From Cytobacillus sp. S13-E01 (GTDB lineage: Bacteria > Bacillota > Bacilli > Bacillales > Bacillaceae_L): a stretch of 64,000 nucleotides of DNA. Each line of letters begins with the position of its first letter. Within the stretch, counting starts at the first letter, position 1. This document shows positions 29,803 to 38,157 of the stretch, piece by piece. The stretch covers positions 124,001 to 188,000 of the forward strand of contig NZ_JARFVC010000001.1 of assembly GCF_029193815.1 (NCBI RefSeq), read 5' to 3'. The notes below the pieces were generated by a model. The model was not told the DNA's origin. It saw nothing but the letters and a program-made list of their open reading frames with translations, and made no database searches. The translations under genes were made by a program, and so were the position numbers.

Positions 29803-29991
29803 ATGGCACGTAAATGTGTAGTTACGGGTAAGAAAACTCGTTCTGGTAATGCACGTTCTCATGCAATGAACGCTTCAAAACGTACATGGGGTGCAAACCT
29901 TCAAAAAGTGCGTATTTTAGTAGATGGCAAGCCTAAACGTGTATACGTTTCAGCAAGAGCTCTTAAATCTGGTAAAGTTGAACGTGTGTAA
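29803..29991 (+). CDS. rpmB: 50S ribosomal protein L28
   Basis: Large-subunit protein of 62 residues, [20 protein letters not shown], with a single cysteine in the N-terminal CVVTG, so it lacks the paired cysteines of zinc-binding (C+) L28 forms. One of only two plus-strand genes here, transcribed away from yloU and toward spoVM, as in B. subtilis. RBS AAGGAGG. Confidence 0.98.
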   Translation: MARKCVVTGKKTRSGNARSHAMNASKRTWGANLQKVRILVDGKPKRVYVSARALKSGKVERV

Positions 29992-30012
29992 TTGTTGAAA
30001 GCGCAAATAAAA

Positions 30013-30037
30013 TGAGGACAATAATTGATTGTCCTCA
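30013..30037. terminator. hairpin downstream of rpmB
   Basis: Perfect inverted repeat tgaggacaat/attgtcctca with a five-base loop, no U tract. It precedes the true terminator and may stabilise the rpmB mRNA end or aid termination from either side. Confidence 0.5.
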
Positions 30038-30042
30038 GAAAG

Positions 30043-30068
30043 AAAAGCACCTAAAACTGGTGCTTTTT
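30043..30068. terminator. bidirectional terminator between rpmB and spoVM
   Basis: Stem AAAAGCACC with complement GGTGCTTTT, T6 on the plus strand and TTTTCTTTCT on the minus strand. It serves both convergent genes. Confidence 0.85.
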
Positions 30069-30070
30069 TA

Positions 30071-30151
30071 TTATCCTTTTTTAATTGACCCCAGCATTGC
30101 ACGAACTATGCCTCCTAGAAACTTTGGCAACTTAATCGTATAGAATTTCAT
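30071..30151 (-). CDS. spoVM: stage V sporulation protein M
   Basis: A 26-residue amphipathic peptide (MKFYTIKLPKFLGGIVRAML then GSIKKG) that binds the convex forespore membrane and anchors SpoIVA for coat and cortex assembly. It differs from the B. subtilis peptide only in the last four residues. ATG 30151 follows GAGGAGGGAAACT. It converges on rpmB. It shows the host makes endospores. I could not identify a convincing sigma-E promoter. Confidence 0.97.
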   Translation of the reverse strand: MKFYTIKLPKFLGGIVRAMLGSIKKG

Positions 30152-30313
30152 AGTTTCCCTCCTCAACACAATTTCCTGTACGTTTCTTTCTACCCGGTTA
30201 AAGAATTGCTAACATTGGTGAATAAAATATCCCCTAATGCTGTTAACAATGCTTATGGTTCAGCTGTTTCTGTTGAATATTACTTCTTTCTTCTAATGTA
30301 TCTGAAAACATTA

Positions 30314-30509
30314 GAAAAGCGCAGGACGTCCGCCTGTATGGAAGGTCGACTAAAACCTGCCACGTCCTGTGGCGAACATTGACATTAGTACATCCTGTGC
30401 AAGTCGACTTTAAGAAGGTGGTTTTCCTCCTTAAAGTTGACATATACCATAGAGACAGGTGGCGCAAGGAGCTTGACACCAAAACTAGGTAAAAAATTTT
30501 TTATCTTTT
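30314..30509 (+). repeat. long copy of the modular dispersed repeat
   Basis: Head GAAAAGCGCAGGACGTCC, paired small hairpins, a long hairpin with its own stem sequence (ACTTTAAGAAGG with CCTTAAAGT, 30406-30437), then GGCGCAAGGAGCTTGACACC and the AT-rich tail. It lies between spoVM and the thiN remnant. Its core GGCGCC is mutated at both ends. An open frame of 79 codons crosses it on the minus strand but is not a gene. Confidence 0.85.
30344..30401 (+). ncRNA. Bacillaceae-1-like RNA hairpin pair (within dispersed repeat)
   Basis: GCCAC-GUCCU-GUGGC (30359-30373) inside a GUCGA/UUGAC stem, then GUAC-AUCCU-GUGC (30388-30400). Both loops fit the RUCCU signature I recall for Bacillaceae-1 RNA. This is the cleanest copy in the window. 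Confidence 0.5.
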
Positions 30510-30596
30510 TTAATTAAACGCATTAAACATGAGTCCTTATAAGTATATTCACAACCAAGAAAAGAGTACCTAGATTAGTGATGATATAAGTATATA

Positions 30597-30761
30597 ATCG
30601 TCACTCTTTATCAACATTAATATGCCATTATTGAATTAAAAAGTACCTGTATAATTTATAAGTTCGTTACTAATACATAGTGTAGGATTGTTCTTAATAT
30701 GACACTTATTTTATGGGTTAAAAACAGCCAATAAGCATAAATGCTTTAATACCGGGTAAAA
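30597..30761 (-). pseudogene. thiN: thiN remnant (thiamine pyrophosphokinase C-terminus)
   Basis: Read on the minus strand, this segment aligns without a gap to about 50 C-terminal residues of B. subtilis ThiN: CHI, TLCISNELI, TGTF and GIL are retained. Two in-frame TAA codons (30711-30713 and 30636-30638) replace a leucine and a serine, each explicable by one base change. FYPV at 30750-30761 probably matches the upstream FVPV, with about three codons lost between. thiN is expected exactly here, between rpe and spoVM. The N-terminal three quarters are gone. The gap 30510-30596 holds nothing recognised. Confidence 0.85.
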
Positions 30762-30778
30762 ACACCGGTAAATTAATT

Positions 30779-30823
30779 TAAAAACCTCCTCAATTGTAGT
30801 TCATACAAAGAGGAGGGTTTTAG
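30779..30823 (-). terminator. intrinsic terminator after rpe
   Basis: Minus-strand stem AACCCTCCTC pairs with GAGGAGGTTT around a long, partly paired loop, followed by TTTAAATT. It lies just past the rpe stop. Confidence 0.8.
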
Positions 30824-30830
30824 TTCATAC

Positions 30831-31472
30831 TTATCTTAATTTTGAAATAGCAATTGCTCGGTCTTTTTCATCATAAACAGCTGACCCTGCTACTAATACA
30901 GTTGCTCCCGCTTCTACACAAAGTTTAGCTGTGGCCTCGTTAACTCCACCGTCAACTTCAATTTCGATAGAAAGCTCACGGTCGTTTATGATTTTTGATA
31001 GCTCGTTTATTTTCGGTAAAACTGAATGAATAAACTTCTGTCCACCAAAACCAGGATTTACTGTCATGAGTAAAACTAAGTCCACATCATCTAAAATGTG
31101 CTTGATGGACTCTATTGGGGTTGCAGGGTTTAATACTACACCAGGCTTTACCCCTTCACTTTTTATTAATTGAATCGTCCTGTGAAGGTGTCTACAAGCC
31201 TCGACATGAACAGAAATATAATCAGCACCTGCCTTAGCAAAATCAGAAATGTATTGATCTGGATTTTCAATCATCAGATGTACATCTAATGGTAATTGTG
31301 TTATTGGTCTAACAGCCTTAACAATCATTGCTCCGATTGTGATATTTGGAACAAAGTGACCGTCCATCACATCAATATGAATATAATCTGCTCCGCCTTT
31401 TTCAACATCTTTTATTTCATCACCTAGCTTCGAAAAGTCAGCTGACAAGATTGATGGTGCAATTTTAATCAT
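30831..31472 (-). CDS. rpe: ribulose-phosphate 3-epimerase
   Basis: Pentose phosphate pathway enzyme interconverting ribulose 5-phosphate and xylulose 5-phosphate. A TIM barrel of 213 residues with [36 protein letters not shown] and EVDGGV, which supply the metal and phosphate ligands. It starts four bases after the rsgA stop, so it shares that operon. Confidence 0.98.
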   Translation of the reverse strand: MIKIAPSILSADFSKLGDEIKDVEKGGADYIHIDVMDGHFVPNITIGAMIVKAVRPITQLPLDVHLMIENPDQYISDFAKAGADYISVHVEACRHLHRTIQLIKSEGVKPGVVLNPATPIESIKHILDDVDLVLLMTVNPGFGGQKFIHSVLPKINELSKIINDRELSIEIEVDGGVNEATAKLCVEAGATVLVAGSAVYDEKDRAIAISKLR

Positions 31473-31476
31473 CGTG

Positions 31477-32361
31477 TTAATACCTCGGCTTTCTATCCTT
31501 TATTTCCTCTAAAAAGCTAATATAATGCTCATAACGATAATCCTGAATCTCACCACTTTCAACCCCTTGCGTCACTGCACACTTAGGTTCAGATGTATGT
31601 AAGCATCCGCGAAATTTACAGTCTGCACCAGCTTTATATATTTCAGGAAAACAGTAAGATAATTCCTCGACCTCAATGTCAGTAAACTCAAGTGAGCTAA
31701 ATCCCGGGGTATCAGCAATAAGTCCTGAACCAACTTTTATTAATTCAACATGCCTTGTAGTATGCTTACCTCTTCCAAGGTGCGAGGAAATATCGTCTGT
31801 CTTTAGTTCTAGATCAGGGCGTAACACGTTTAATAATGATGATTTGCCTACACCAGACTGTCCAGCAAAAACAGAAATTTGATTTTCTACTAACGGAAGA
31901 AGTTCTTCTATACCCAGTTCCTGAATCGTAGAGGTCATAATTACTTTATATCCAATTGCTTCATAATGTTTAACTGCATTTTCAATTTGTTCTCTTATGC
32001 TCTCGCTTGTTAAATCCATTTTGCTAATACAAATGATCGGCTCAATGTCATTAGCTTCAATTAAAACTAAAAACCGATCGAGAAGCAATGTCGAAAAGTC
32101 TGGTTCAACAGCAGAAAACACAAGTATAGCCTGATCAACATTTGCAATCGGCGGCCGAACTAATTCATTTTTTCGAGCTAAGACTTCCATAATATATCCT
32201 TCTAAGTCATTTTCTGCTTGAAACACCACAAGATCCCCAACAAGGGGCGTAATTTTATTCTTGCGAAATATACCTCGACCACGACATTGTGTAATTTGAT
32301 TGGAACCGTCTAGTACATAATAGAAACCACTTAAAGCTTTTATGATTTTGCCTTCTGGCAT
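31477..32361 (-). CDS. rsgA: small ribosomal subunit biogenesis GTPase RsgA (CpgA)
   Basis: Circularly permuted GTPase that checks 30S maturation. The 294 residues hold an N-terminal OB fold, SKMD as G4 before the P-loop [12 protein letters not shown], then DTPGFSS, and a C-terminal zinc site C-x5-C-x-H-x5-C in [15 protein letters not shown]. It follows prkC, its known phosphorylating kinase in B. subtilis. Confidence 0.98.
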   Translation of the reverse strand: MPEGKIIKALSGFYYVLDGSNQITQCRGRGIFRKNKITPLVGDLVVFQAENDLEGYIMEVLARKNELVRPPIANVDQAILVFSAVEPDFSTLLLDRFLVLIEANDIEPIICISKMDLTSESIREQIENAVKHYEAIGYKVIMTSTIQELGIEELLPLVENQISVFAGQSGVGKSSLLNVLRPDLELKTDDISSHLGRGKHTTRHVELIKVGSGLIADTPGFSSLEFTDIEVEELSYCFPEIYKAGADCKFRGCLHTSEPKCAVTQGVESGEIQDYRYEHYISFLEEIKDRKPRY

Positions 32362-32382
32362 ATTTTCACTCCTTGTACTCCC

Positions 32383-34353
32383 TTATTCCTCTTTTGGATA
32401 AGGAACCTCATCACCATTAAAAAATTTGTCATTTATATGAATTAAATATCTCGCCTTTTTACCAGGTGAAATAACAAACTCTATTTCCCTCGTTGTAGAT
32501 GCAACAATATCAAATGGTGGCAAATACAACTCTGTAATCGAATTTTCGTCATCCTGCACATAAATTTTAACATTAAGAACTTCACCTTCAAAGGCAGGTT
32601 CATAAGGAATTTCTATAGTTCTGACTACCGTTTTGGGAGGTTCCTCTTCAGGGCCTAATGAGTATACAATTTGGATCTTATCCCCTTTACCGAGCTTAGA
32701 ACCCGCCGGTGGTGTTTGTGATATGACGCTCCCCTTTGGTACGGTTTTTGAGTACTCTTCTTTTGGTGGTTGTTCTTCCTTAAGCTCATTTGATGCTATG
32801 AAGGCATTAACAGACTTTTGATTCCACCCAGTTAAGTCCTCTAAAATAATTGGCTGTGGCCCTTGACTCACTTCAAAAACAACCTCGGTTTCACTAGGAA
32901 TAACCATCTCGCCTGCTTCAACTGATTGATCAAGAATCGTTCCTGGTTGAGTTTCGTCATGTACATAGTTTGGAGATACTTGATAACCCTTATTTCTTAA
33001 AAATAGCTCGGTATCATTGTATATTTTTCCTACGTAATTATCAAACTCTTCCTTTTCTTTTCCTGTGCTTTCATAAATCGTAATCGTTTGTCCTTCTTTG
33101 ACCACAACATTTGCCTCTGGATTAGTGCGAATAACATAACCTTCTTCAATTTCATCATGAGCTTGTCTGATGGGCTCACCAACCTTAAACCCGGCTGCAT
33201 CTAATTTGTCCTCTGCGTCATCGTACGCAAAATTCGTAACATCTGGTACTGGTACGTCCTTAGGTAGCATTAAGGGCGGGATTATTGTTACCGCTGCAAC
33301 TCCAGCAGCTACTAGAAGTAAGAAGGTTGTTATTATGAAAATAGCAACTTTATTACGTTTCTTAGGCTTACTTTCCTTTTTCTTATCATTTACATCATTT
33401 TGCAAATGATTGTCTGGGAATCTTACGATTGTATCGCCCTTATTTGTACTATGTTGATCTGTAATTATAGGAATTGCCTTGGTAATTTCCTCGCTATCTT
33501 CAGGAATCCTAAATTTAGGTTCATTTAATCGGTCCGGATGTAATGATGTTTGAAGGTCCTCATCCATTTTTTCTGCAGACTCATAACGGTAAAATGAATC
33601 CTTTGCTGTAGCTTTTAGAATGATATTTTCAACACTTTGGGGTATTGTTGAATTCCACCTCTTAGGAGAAGGGGTTTCCGTTTGCAGATGCTTAAGTGCA
33701 ATTGAAACAGCCGACTCACCTGAAAATGGTACGCGACCAGTGAGTAATTCGAACATTACGATTCCTAGCGAGTAGATATCAGACTTACCTGTAGCCATAC
33801 CTCCCCGTGCTTGTTCGGGCGAAAGGTAATGAACAGATCCTAAAACAGAATTTGTTTGTGTAATGGTGGTTGAACTTAACGCAACAGCTATTCCAAAATC
33901 AGTAACTTTCACAATGCCCTCATGATCAATTAGTATGTTTTGTGGTTTTATATCACGATGTACAATTCGATTGTGATGGGCATGTGCGATAGCAGAAGTT
34001 AGCTGCTCCATAATATTTAATACTTCTCTAGGATGTAGAGGGGCATGTAGTTGTATGTATTGTTTCAACGTTTTTCCCGCTACATATTCCATTACAATGT
34101 AGTAAATGTCATCTTCTTCTCCAACATCATATATACTTACGATATTAGGGTGTGCAAGACTGGTGGCTGCATGTGCTTCACGTCTGAAGCGCTTAATAAA
34201 TTCTTCATCATTTGAAAAATCTAAACGAAGAATTTTAATTGCTACCTCTCTTTCAAGGATAATATCCCTTGCTAAATAGACGTTTGCCATGCCTCCTCCA
34301 CCTATTACTTCAAGGACTTTATATCGTCCACTTAGTCGTCTACCAATGAGCAT
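32383..34353 (-). CDS. prkC: serine/threonine protein kinase PrkC with PASTA domains
   Basis: Membrane kinase that senses muropeptides and helps spores exit dormancy in Bacillus. The 656 residues show a kinase domain (GGGGMANVYLA, Lys40, HRDIKPQN with Asp134, DFGIA), one membrane helix (KVAIFIITTFLLLVAAGVAA, near 335), three PASTA domains (about 363-565) and a C-terminal beta domain. ATG 34353 gives MLIGRRLSGRY; the in-frame GTG three codons upstream overlaps the prpC stop. Confidence 0.98.
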   Translation of the reverse strand: MLIGRRLSGRYKVLEVIGGGGMANVYLARDIILEREVAIKILRLDFSNDEEFIKRFRREAHAATSLAHPNIVSIYDVGEEDDIYYIVMEYVAGKTLKQYIQLHAPLHPREVLNIMEQLTSAIAHAHHNRIVHRDIKPQNILIDHEGIVKVTDFGIAVALSSTTITQTNSVLGSVHYLSPEQARGGMATGKSDIYSLGIVMFELLTGRVPFSGESAVSIALKHLQTETPSPKRWNSTIPQSVENIILKATAKDSFYRYESAEKMDEDLQTSLHPDRLNEPKFRIPEDSEEITKAIPIITDQHSTNKGDTIVRFPDNHLQNDVNDKKKESKPKKRNKVAIFIITTFLLLVAAGVAAVTIIPPLMLPKDVPVPDVTNFAYDDAEDKLDAAGFKVGEPIRQAHDEIEEGYVIRTNPEANVVVKEGQTITIYESTGKEKEEFDNYVGKIYNDTELFLRNKGYQVSPNYVHDETQPGTILDQSVEAGEMVIPSETEVVFEVSQGPQPIILEDLTGWNQKSVNAFIASNELKEEQPPKEEYSKTVPKGSVISQTPPAGSKLGKGDKIQIVYSLGPEEEPPKTVVRTIEIPYEPAFEGEVLNVKIYVQDDENSITELYLPPFDIVASTTREIEFVISPGKKARYLIHINDKFFNGDEVPYPKEE

Positions 34354-34358
34354 ACCAA

Positions 34359-35108
34359 TCACCCACTTTCACTTTCAGACGAATAATGAACTATTACTAA
34401 GGTAATATTATCTTCTCCACCATAATCATTTGCTAAAGAAACAAGGATCTCTGCCTTTTTCTTTAGGGAATTAGATGAGTGTAAGATTGTAGCCACTTCT
34501 TGTTCTGAGACCTTATTTGATAGACCATCAGAGCATAATAAAAGGATATCTGTTTCTTCTAAGATGATCGTTTTGAGATCAATATTCACATTCATTTCTG
34601 TTCCAAGAGCACGAAGAACAACATTTTTTCGTGGATGATGTTCTGCATCTTCCTTCGAGATATGACCTGAACGAACTAACTCGTTAACCAGTGTATGATC
34701 ATCAGTAAGTTGCTTAAAACCAATTTCATTTAAAACGTAACAACGGCTATCTCCAATGTGACCGATAGTCGTAAACTTGGACGTGCAAATCGCACCCACG
34801 AACGTAGTCCCCATTCCTTGACAATCAATATTATCCTGTGAGTGCTTATACAGGATCTCATTAACCTTCAGCACATTTTCTTCCAACCACTTTTCAGCTA
34901 CCTCTGGTGATTCCATTGTACTTGAATCTTCCCATAGTTGTTTTAAGCTTGAAACCGTCATTTCACTTGCAACATCACCAGCAAGGTGTCCACCCATACC
35001 GTCTGCAACTATGGCAAGGGTGTCACCATCCTTATTAATGAAGACCCCACAACTATCTTCATTATGCTGTCTTACTTTTCCCCTATCAGATAAAAAAAAC
35101 GTCTTCAT
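34359..35108 (-). CDS. prpC: PP2C-type protein phosphatase PrpC
   Basis: Metal-dependent phosphatase that reverses PrkC phosphorylation. The 249 residues contain the PP2C motifs RQHNEDS, VADGMGGHLAGD, HIGDSRCY, DGLS and EDNIT that bind two metals. ATG 35108 follows GACGAGGTGAAACA; the open frame beyond belongs to the region that overlaps the rlmN remnant in another frame. It is coupled to prkC. Confidence 0.97.
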   Translation of the reverse strand: MKTFFLSDRGKVRQHNEDSCGVFINKDGDTLAIVADGMGGHLAGDVASEMTVSSLKQLWEDSSTMESPEVAEKWLEENVLKVNEILYKHSQDNIDCQGMGTTFVGAICTSKFTTIGHIGDSRCYVLNEIGFKQLTDDHTLVNELVRSGHISKEDAEHHPRKNVVLRALGTEMNVNIDLKTIILEETDILLLCSDGLSNKVSEQEVATILHSSNSLKKKAEILVSLANDYGGEDNITLVIVHYSSESESG

Positions 35109-35112
35109 TGTT

Positions 35113-35256
35113 TCACCTCGTCTCTTCTTTACGCTCTTTTGCATGTAACTTCCTACATGCAGCCTTAACATTAATTGTGACGTTACTGCCTTGTTTCATT
35201 AACACTTGTTTAAATACAAAAGAAAATATGTAGATTTGCTTGCCTATTTTGTATCT
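35113..35256 (-). pseudogene. rlmN: rlmN remnant (23S rRNA m2A2503 methyltransferase C-terminus)
   Basis: The minus-strand frame ending at 35113 reads ...KQIYIF...GSNVTI...AAC...LHAKERKEETR and stop. B. subtilis RlmN ends GVNVTIRREQG, DIDAACGQLRA and KERKEETR, so the last eight residues are identical and about seven codons are missing in the middle. A TGA closes the frame upstream at 35257. rlmN is expected between rsmB and prpC. The radical-SAM cysteine motif and roughly 300 residues are absent. The remnant stop lies four bases before prpC, and its 3' end doubles as the prpC RBS region. Confidence 0.85.
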
Positions 35257-35277
35257 TCAAGGTGGGCTTTGTTGTTT

Positions 35278-36621
35278 CTACACTTGCTTTTTTAAGCTTG
35301 CAATATAAAATCCATCAGTTTCAAAATATTGAGGGAAAATTTGAATTTGACCATCCTCTATATATGGTTGTACACGTTCTGGTAGCCTTTCCTTAATAGA
35401 ATGATCATAACTAAAATCCTTATTTTCTGAAAGAAATTTTTCAATTATATCAGTATTTTCTTCTCTGTCAATTGTACACGTACTGTAGACAAGTATACCA
35501 CCCTTCTTTAAAAGGGGTGAAACAGCCTGTAAGATTGAAAGTTGAATCCTTGCTAGATTTTCAATATCAGATTCTTTCTTTGCAAATTTTATATCAGGCT
35601 TTCGTCTGATTACCCCAAAGCCAGAACACGGGGCATCTACTAAAATTTTATCAAACGATTCTTCTACAAAGTGCTCTTTAACCTTGCGACTATCGAGTGC
35701 TTTTGTTGTTACATTAGAAAGTTGTAAACGCTCCACCTGTTGATCAATTAATCTAACCTTATGTTCATGTAAATCTAAGGAAATAACTTGTCCTGTATTA
35801 TTTAGTAATTCGGCTATATGCGTTGTTTTTCCTCCTGGCGCAGCGCAGCTATCGAGCACTTTTTCGTTAATTGACACTCCTAGTGCACGGGCAACTAACA
35901 TCGAACTTTCATCTTGAATTGTTAACAGGCCTTGTTTAAATGCAGTAGAATGGACTAGATTGCCACTTGTACTTTTTATACTATCTAGTGACAGATCCCC
36001 CTTACTTACACTATATCCATCATTCTCTAGTTGTTGCAAGAGCTCATCAACGGTAGTTCTTGAGATATTGACTCTAGCTGTTTGAACAGGTGGTTTGAGA
36101 TTAATTTCACACATTTTCTTTGTTTCCTCATAACCTAGCTGTTCTACCCACCTTTTAACAAGCCACTCTGGATGACTAGTCTCAATTGCCAAACGCTTAG
36201 TAGGATCTAAGATCTCATTTAAAGATGGTACCCCCTCACGCTGAATGGTTCGTAGAACACCGTTTACCATTGAAGAAATACCTTTATGACCTCTTTTTTT
36301 AGCTATCTCAACGGCTTCAAAAAATATAGCACGTTCTGGTACTCTGTCTAAAAACAACATTTGATATACAGATAGACGAATTAAAATACTTACCCAAAGT
36401 TCAATTTTCTTCTTGTTTTTTAGAAAAGGTTCTACATAAAAATCAAGGAGATCACGCTGTTGAATGGAGCCATAAACCATTTCTGTTAAAAGGCCAATAT
36501 CTTTGCCTTTTATATTGTTTTTTTCTATCATTTTGTTCAAAAGAAGATTGCTATATGACTGATTTTTTTCAATTGATACTAAAATATCTAAAGCTGTTTC
36601 TCTTACATTATGTTTACTCAT
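35278..36621 (-). CDS. rsmB: 16S rRNA m5C967 methyltransferase RsmB
   Basis: RNA cytosine methyltransferase of 447 residues. An N-terminal NusB-like helical domain (about 1-140) precedes the SAM domain with [14 protein letters not shown], the catalytic cysteines in VDAPCSGFG and VYSTCTI. The start overlaps the fmt stop by eight bases (ATGAGTAA). It belongs to the priA-def-fmt-rsmB series. Confidence 0.97.
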   Translation of the reverse strand: MSKHNVRETALDILVSIEKNQSYSNLLLNKMIEKNNIKGKDIGLLTEMVYGSIQQRDLLDFYVEPFLKNKKKIELWVSILIRLSVYQMLFLDRVPERAIFFEAVEIAKKRGHKGISSMVNGVLRTIQREGVPSLNEILDPTKRLAIETSHPEWLVKRWVEQLGYEETKKMCEINLKPPVQTARVNISRTTVDELLQQLENDGYSVSKGDLSLDSIKSTSGNLVHSTAFKQGLLTIQDESSMLVARALGVSINEKVLDSCAAPGGKTTHIAELLNNTGQVISLDLHEHKVRLIDQQVERLQLSNVTTKALDSRKVKEHFVEESFDKILVDAPCSGFGVIRRKPDIKFAKKESDIENLARIQLSILQAVSPLLKKGGILVYSTCTIDREENTDIIEKFLSENKDFSYDHSIKERLPERVQPYIEDGQIQIFPQYFETDGFYIASLKKQV

Positions 36622-37564
36622 GATAGTCGCCTAACTTTTCTCCAATTTGTATATCCGCACCACGTAAAAATTGTTCTGTTAGCATTCTTTTTTTACCTGA
36701 AGGCTGTAGTTCAGTTATTTTTATCGCGGTATTACTTCCTGTATTAACGATAAACCCGTCTTGTTCAATCTGAACAATTGTACCTGGTTTGTGTAATTCA
36801 TTGGTAAAAGGCACTTTTTCCCCCGACCATATTTTTATTACATCATCTCTAAAGGTTGTATATGCCACAGGCCATGGATTAAGTCCACGTATCAGGTTGT
36901 AGACCTCTTCACCTGATTTACTCCACTCTATTTTTTCTTGTTCACGTTTAATGTTTGAAGCAAATGTAGCTTTGGTATCATCTTGTTTAATCGGCTGAAT
37001 ATCACCCGCTAAAACAAACGGAATTGTTTCTGACAGCAGTTTAGCACCTGCAGCACTTAATTTATCATGTAAGGATCCGACATTGTCTTTTTCCTCAATC
37101 ATAACTTCCACTTGGGTTAAGATATCACCTGCATCAAGCTTTTCAACCATGTACATGATTGTTATACCCGTTTTTTCTTTACCTTGAATTATTGAGGAAT
37201 GGATAGGTGCTCCCCCGCGTAGTTCTGGAAGTAAAGATGCATGTACATTAATACAGCCAAACTTTGGCGCTTCTAGTATTTCATTAGGTAAAATTTGTCC
37301 AAAAGCTGCGGTTACAATTAAATCTGGCTTATAATCTAATAGTTTTCTCACTTCTTTTGCTTCTCGAATTCTAGTAGGTTGAAGCACTGGTATACTATGC
37401 TTGACCGCCTCTACTTTAACAGGTGGTGGAGTCAACACTCGTTTTCTGCCTACTGGACGATCAGGCTGAGTAACGACAGCAACAACATGATATCCATCAT
37501 CTAGTAATTGTCTTAAAACTGGCACAGAAAAATCGGGAGTTCCCATAAATACGATTCTTTCCAT
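36614..37564 (-). CDS. fmt: methionyl-tRNA formyltransferase
   Basis: Formylates initiator Met-tRNA. The 316 residues begin [20 protein letters not shown] and contain the active-site cluster [18 protein letters not shown] with the catalytic Asn-His. It follows def by eight bases, so formylation and deformylation are encoded together. Confidence 0.98.
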   Translation of the reverse strand: MERIVFMGTPDFSVPVLRQLLDDGYHVVAVVTQPDRPVGRKRVLTPPPVKVEAVKHSIPVLQPTRIREAKEVRKLLDYKPDLIVTAAFGQILPNEILEAPKFGCINVHASLLPELRGGAPIHSSIIQGKEKTGITIMYMVEKLDAGDILTQVEVMIEEKDNVGSLHDKLSAAGAKLLSETIPFVLAGDIQPIKQDDTKATFASNIKREQEKIEWSKSGEEVYNLIRGLNPWPVAYTTFRDDVIKIWSGEKVPFTNELHKPGTIVQIEQDGFIVNTGSNTAIKITELQPSGKKRMLTEQFLRGADIQIGEKLGDYHE

Positions 37565-37572
37565 TTTAATAC

Positions 37573-38046
37573 CTACCCTTCAATTTCATCATTTTCATAG
37601 TAGCGCGTAACTTTAGCTGTAAATAGCACTCCATGTAAATGATCTATTTCGTGCTGAATTGCTCTCGCTAGAAATCCTTCAGCTTCAAGTGTATAAATCT
37701 TACCGCGTTTATTTTGTGCGCGTACTTTTATGTAGTCTGCTCTTTTTACTTCGCCAAAAAGGCCCGGAAAACTTAAGCAGCCTTCAGGACCAATCTGTTC
37801 CCCCTGCATTTCAAGTATTGAGGGATTTATGAGGTCAATTCGACCATGATCATCACCAATATCAACAATCGCAATTTGTTCACATATCCCAATTTGTGGT
37901 GCTGCAAGACCTACACCATCTGCTTCAACCATTGTTTCGTACATTTGAGTAAGTAATTTCGAAAGTCTTAAGTTAAAAACAGTAACCTTACTACATTCTT
38001 TTTCTAGAATATCATTTGGATACACTACAATCTCTAATGCTGACAA
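37573..38046 (-). CDS. def: peptide deformylase
   Basis: Metalloenzyme that removes the formyl group from new proteins. The 157 residues contain [10 protein letters not shown] (44-53), EGCLSFPG (88-95) and HEIDH (132-136), the three metal and catalytic motifs, typical of the short type 1 form. Start is TTG at 38046, seven bases after GGAGGAT. Confidence 0.97.
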   Translation of the reverse strand: MSALEIVVYPNDILEKECSKVTVFNLRLSKLLTQMYETMVEADGVGLAAPQIGICEQIAIVDIGDDHGRIDLINPSILEMQGEQIGPEGCLSFPGLFGEVKRADYIKVRAQNKRGKIYTLEAEGFLARAIQHEIDHLHGVLFTAKVTRYYENDEIEG

Positions 38047-38157
38047 AATAGATCCTCCATAAATACATTTATAAGCAATTTTTTCTTTATTCGTTTATTA
38101 CTTTTAGTTTTTACATGATTAAATTTGTTTAATATTTTTAAATTATAATTATCATCA

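Noticed and set aside
30243-30482. A 79-codon open frame on the minus strand between spoVM and rpe
   Set aside because: It runs through the hairpins of a long dispersed repeat, has no RBS, and its composition follows the repeat rather than a protein.
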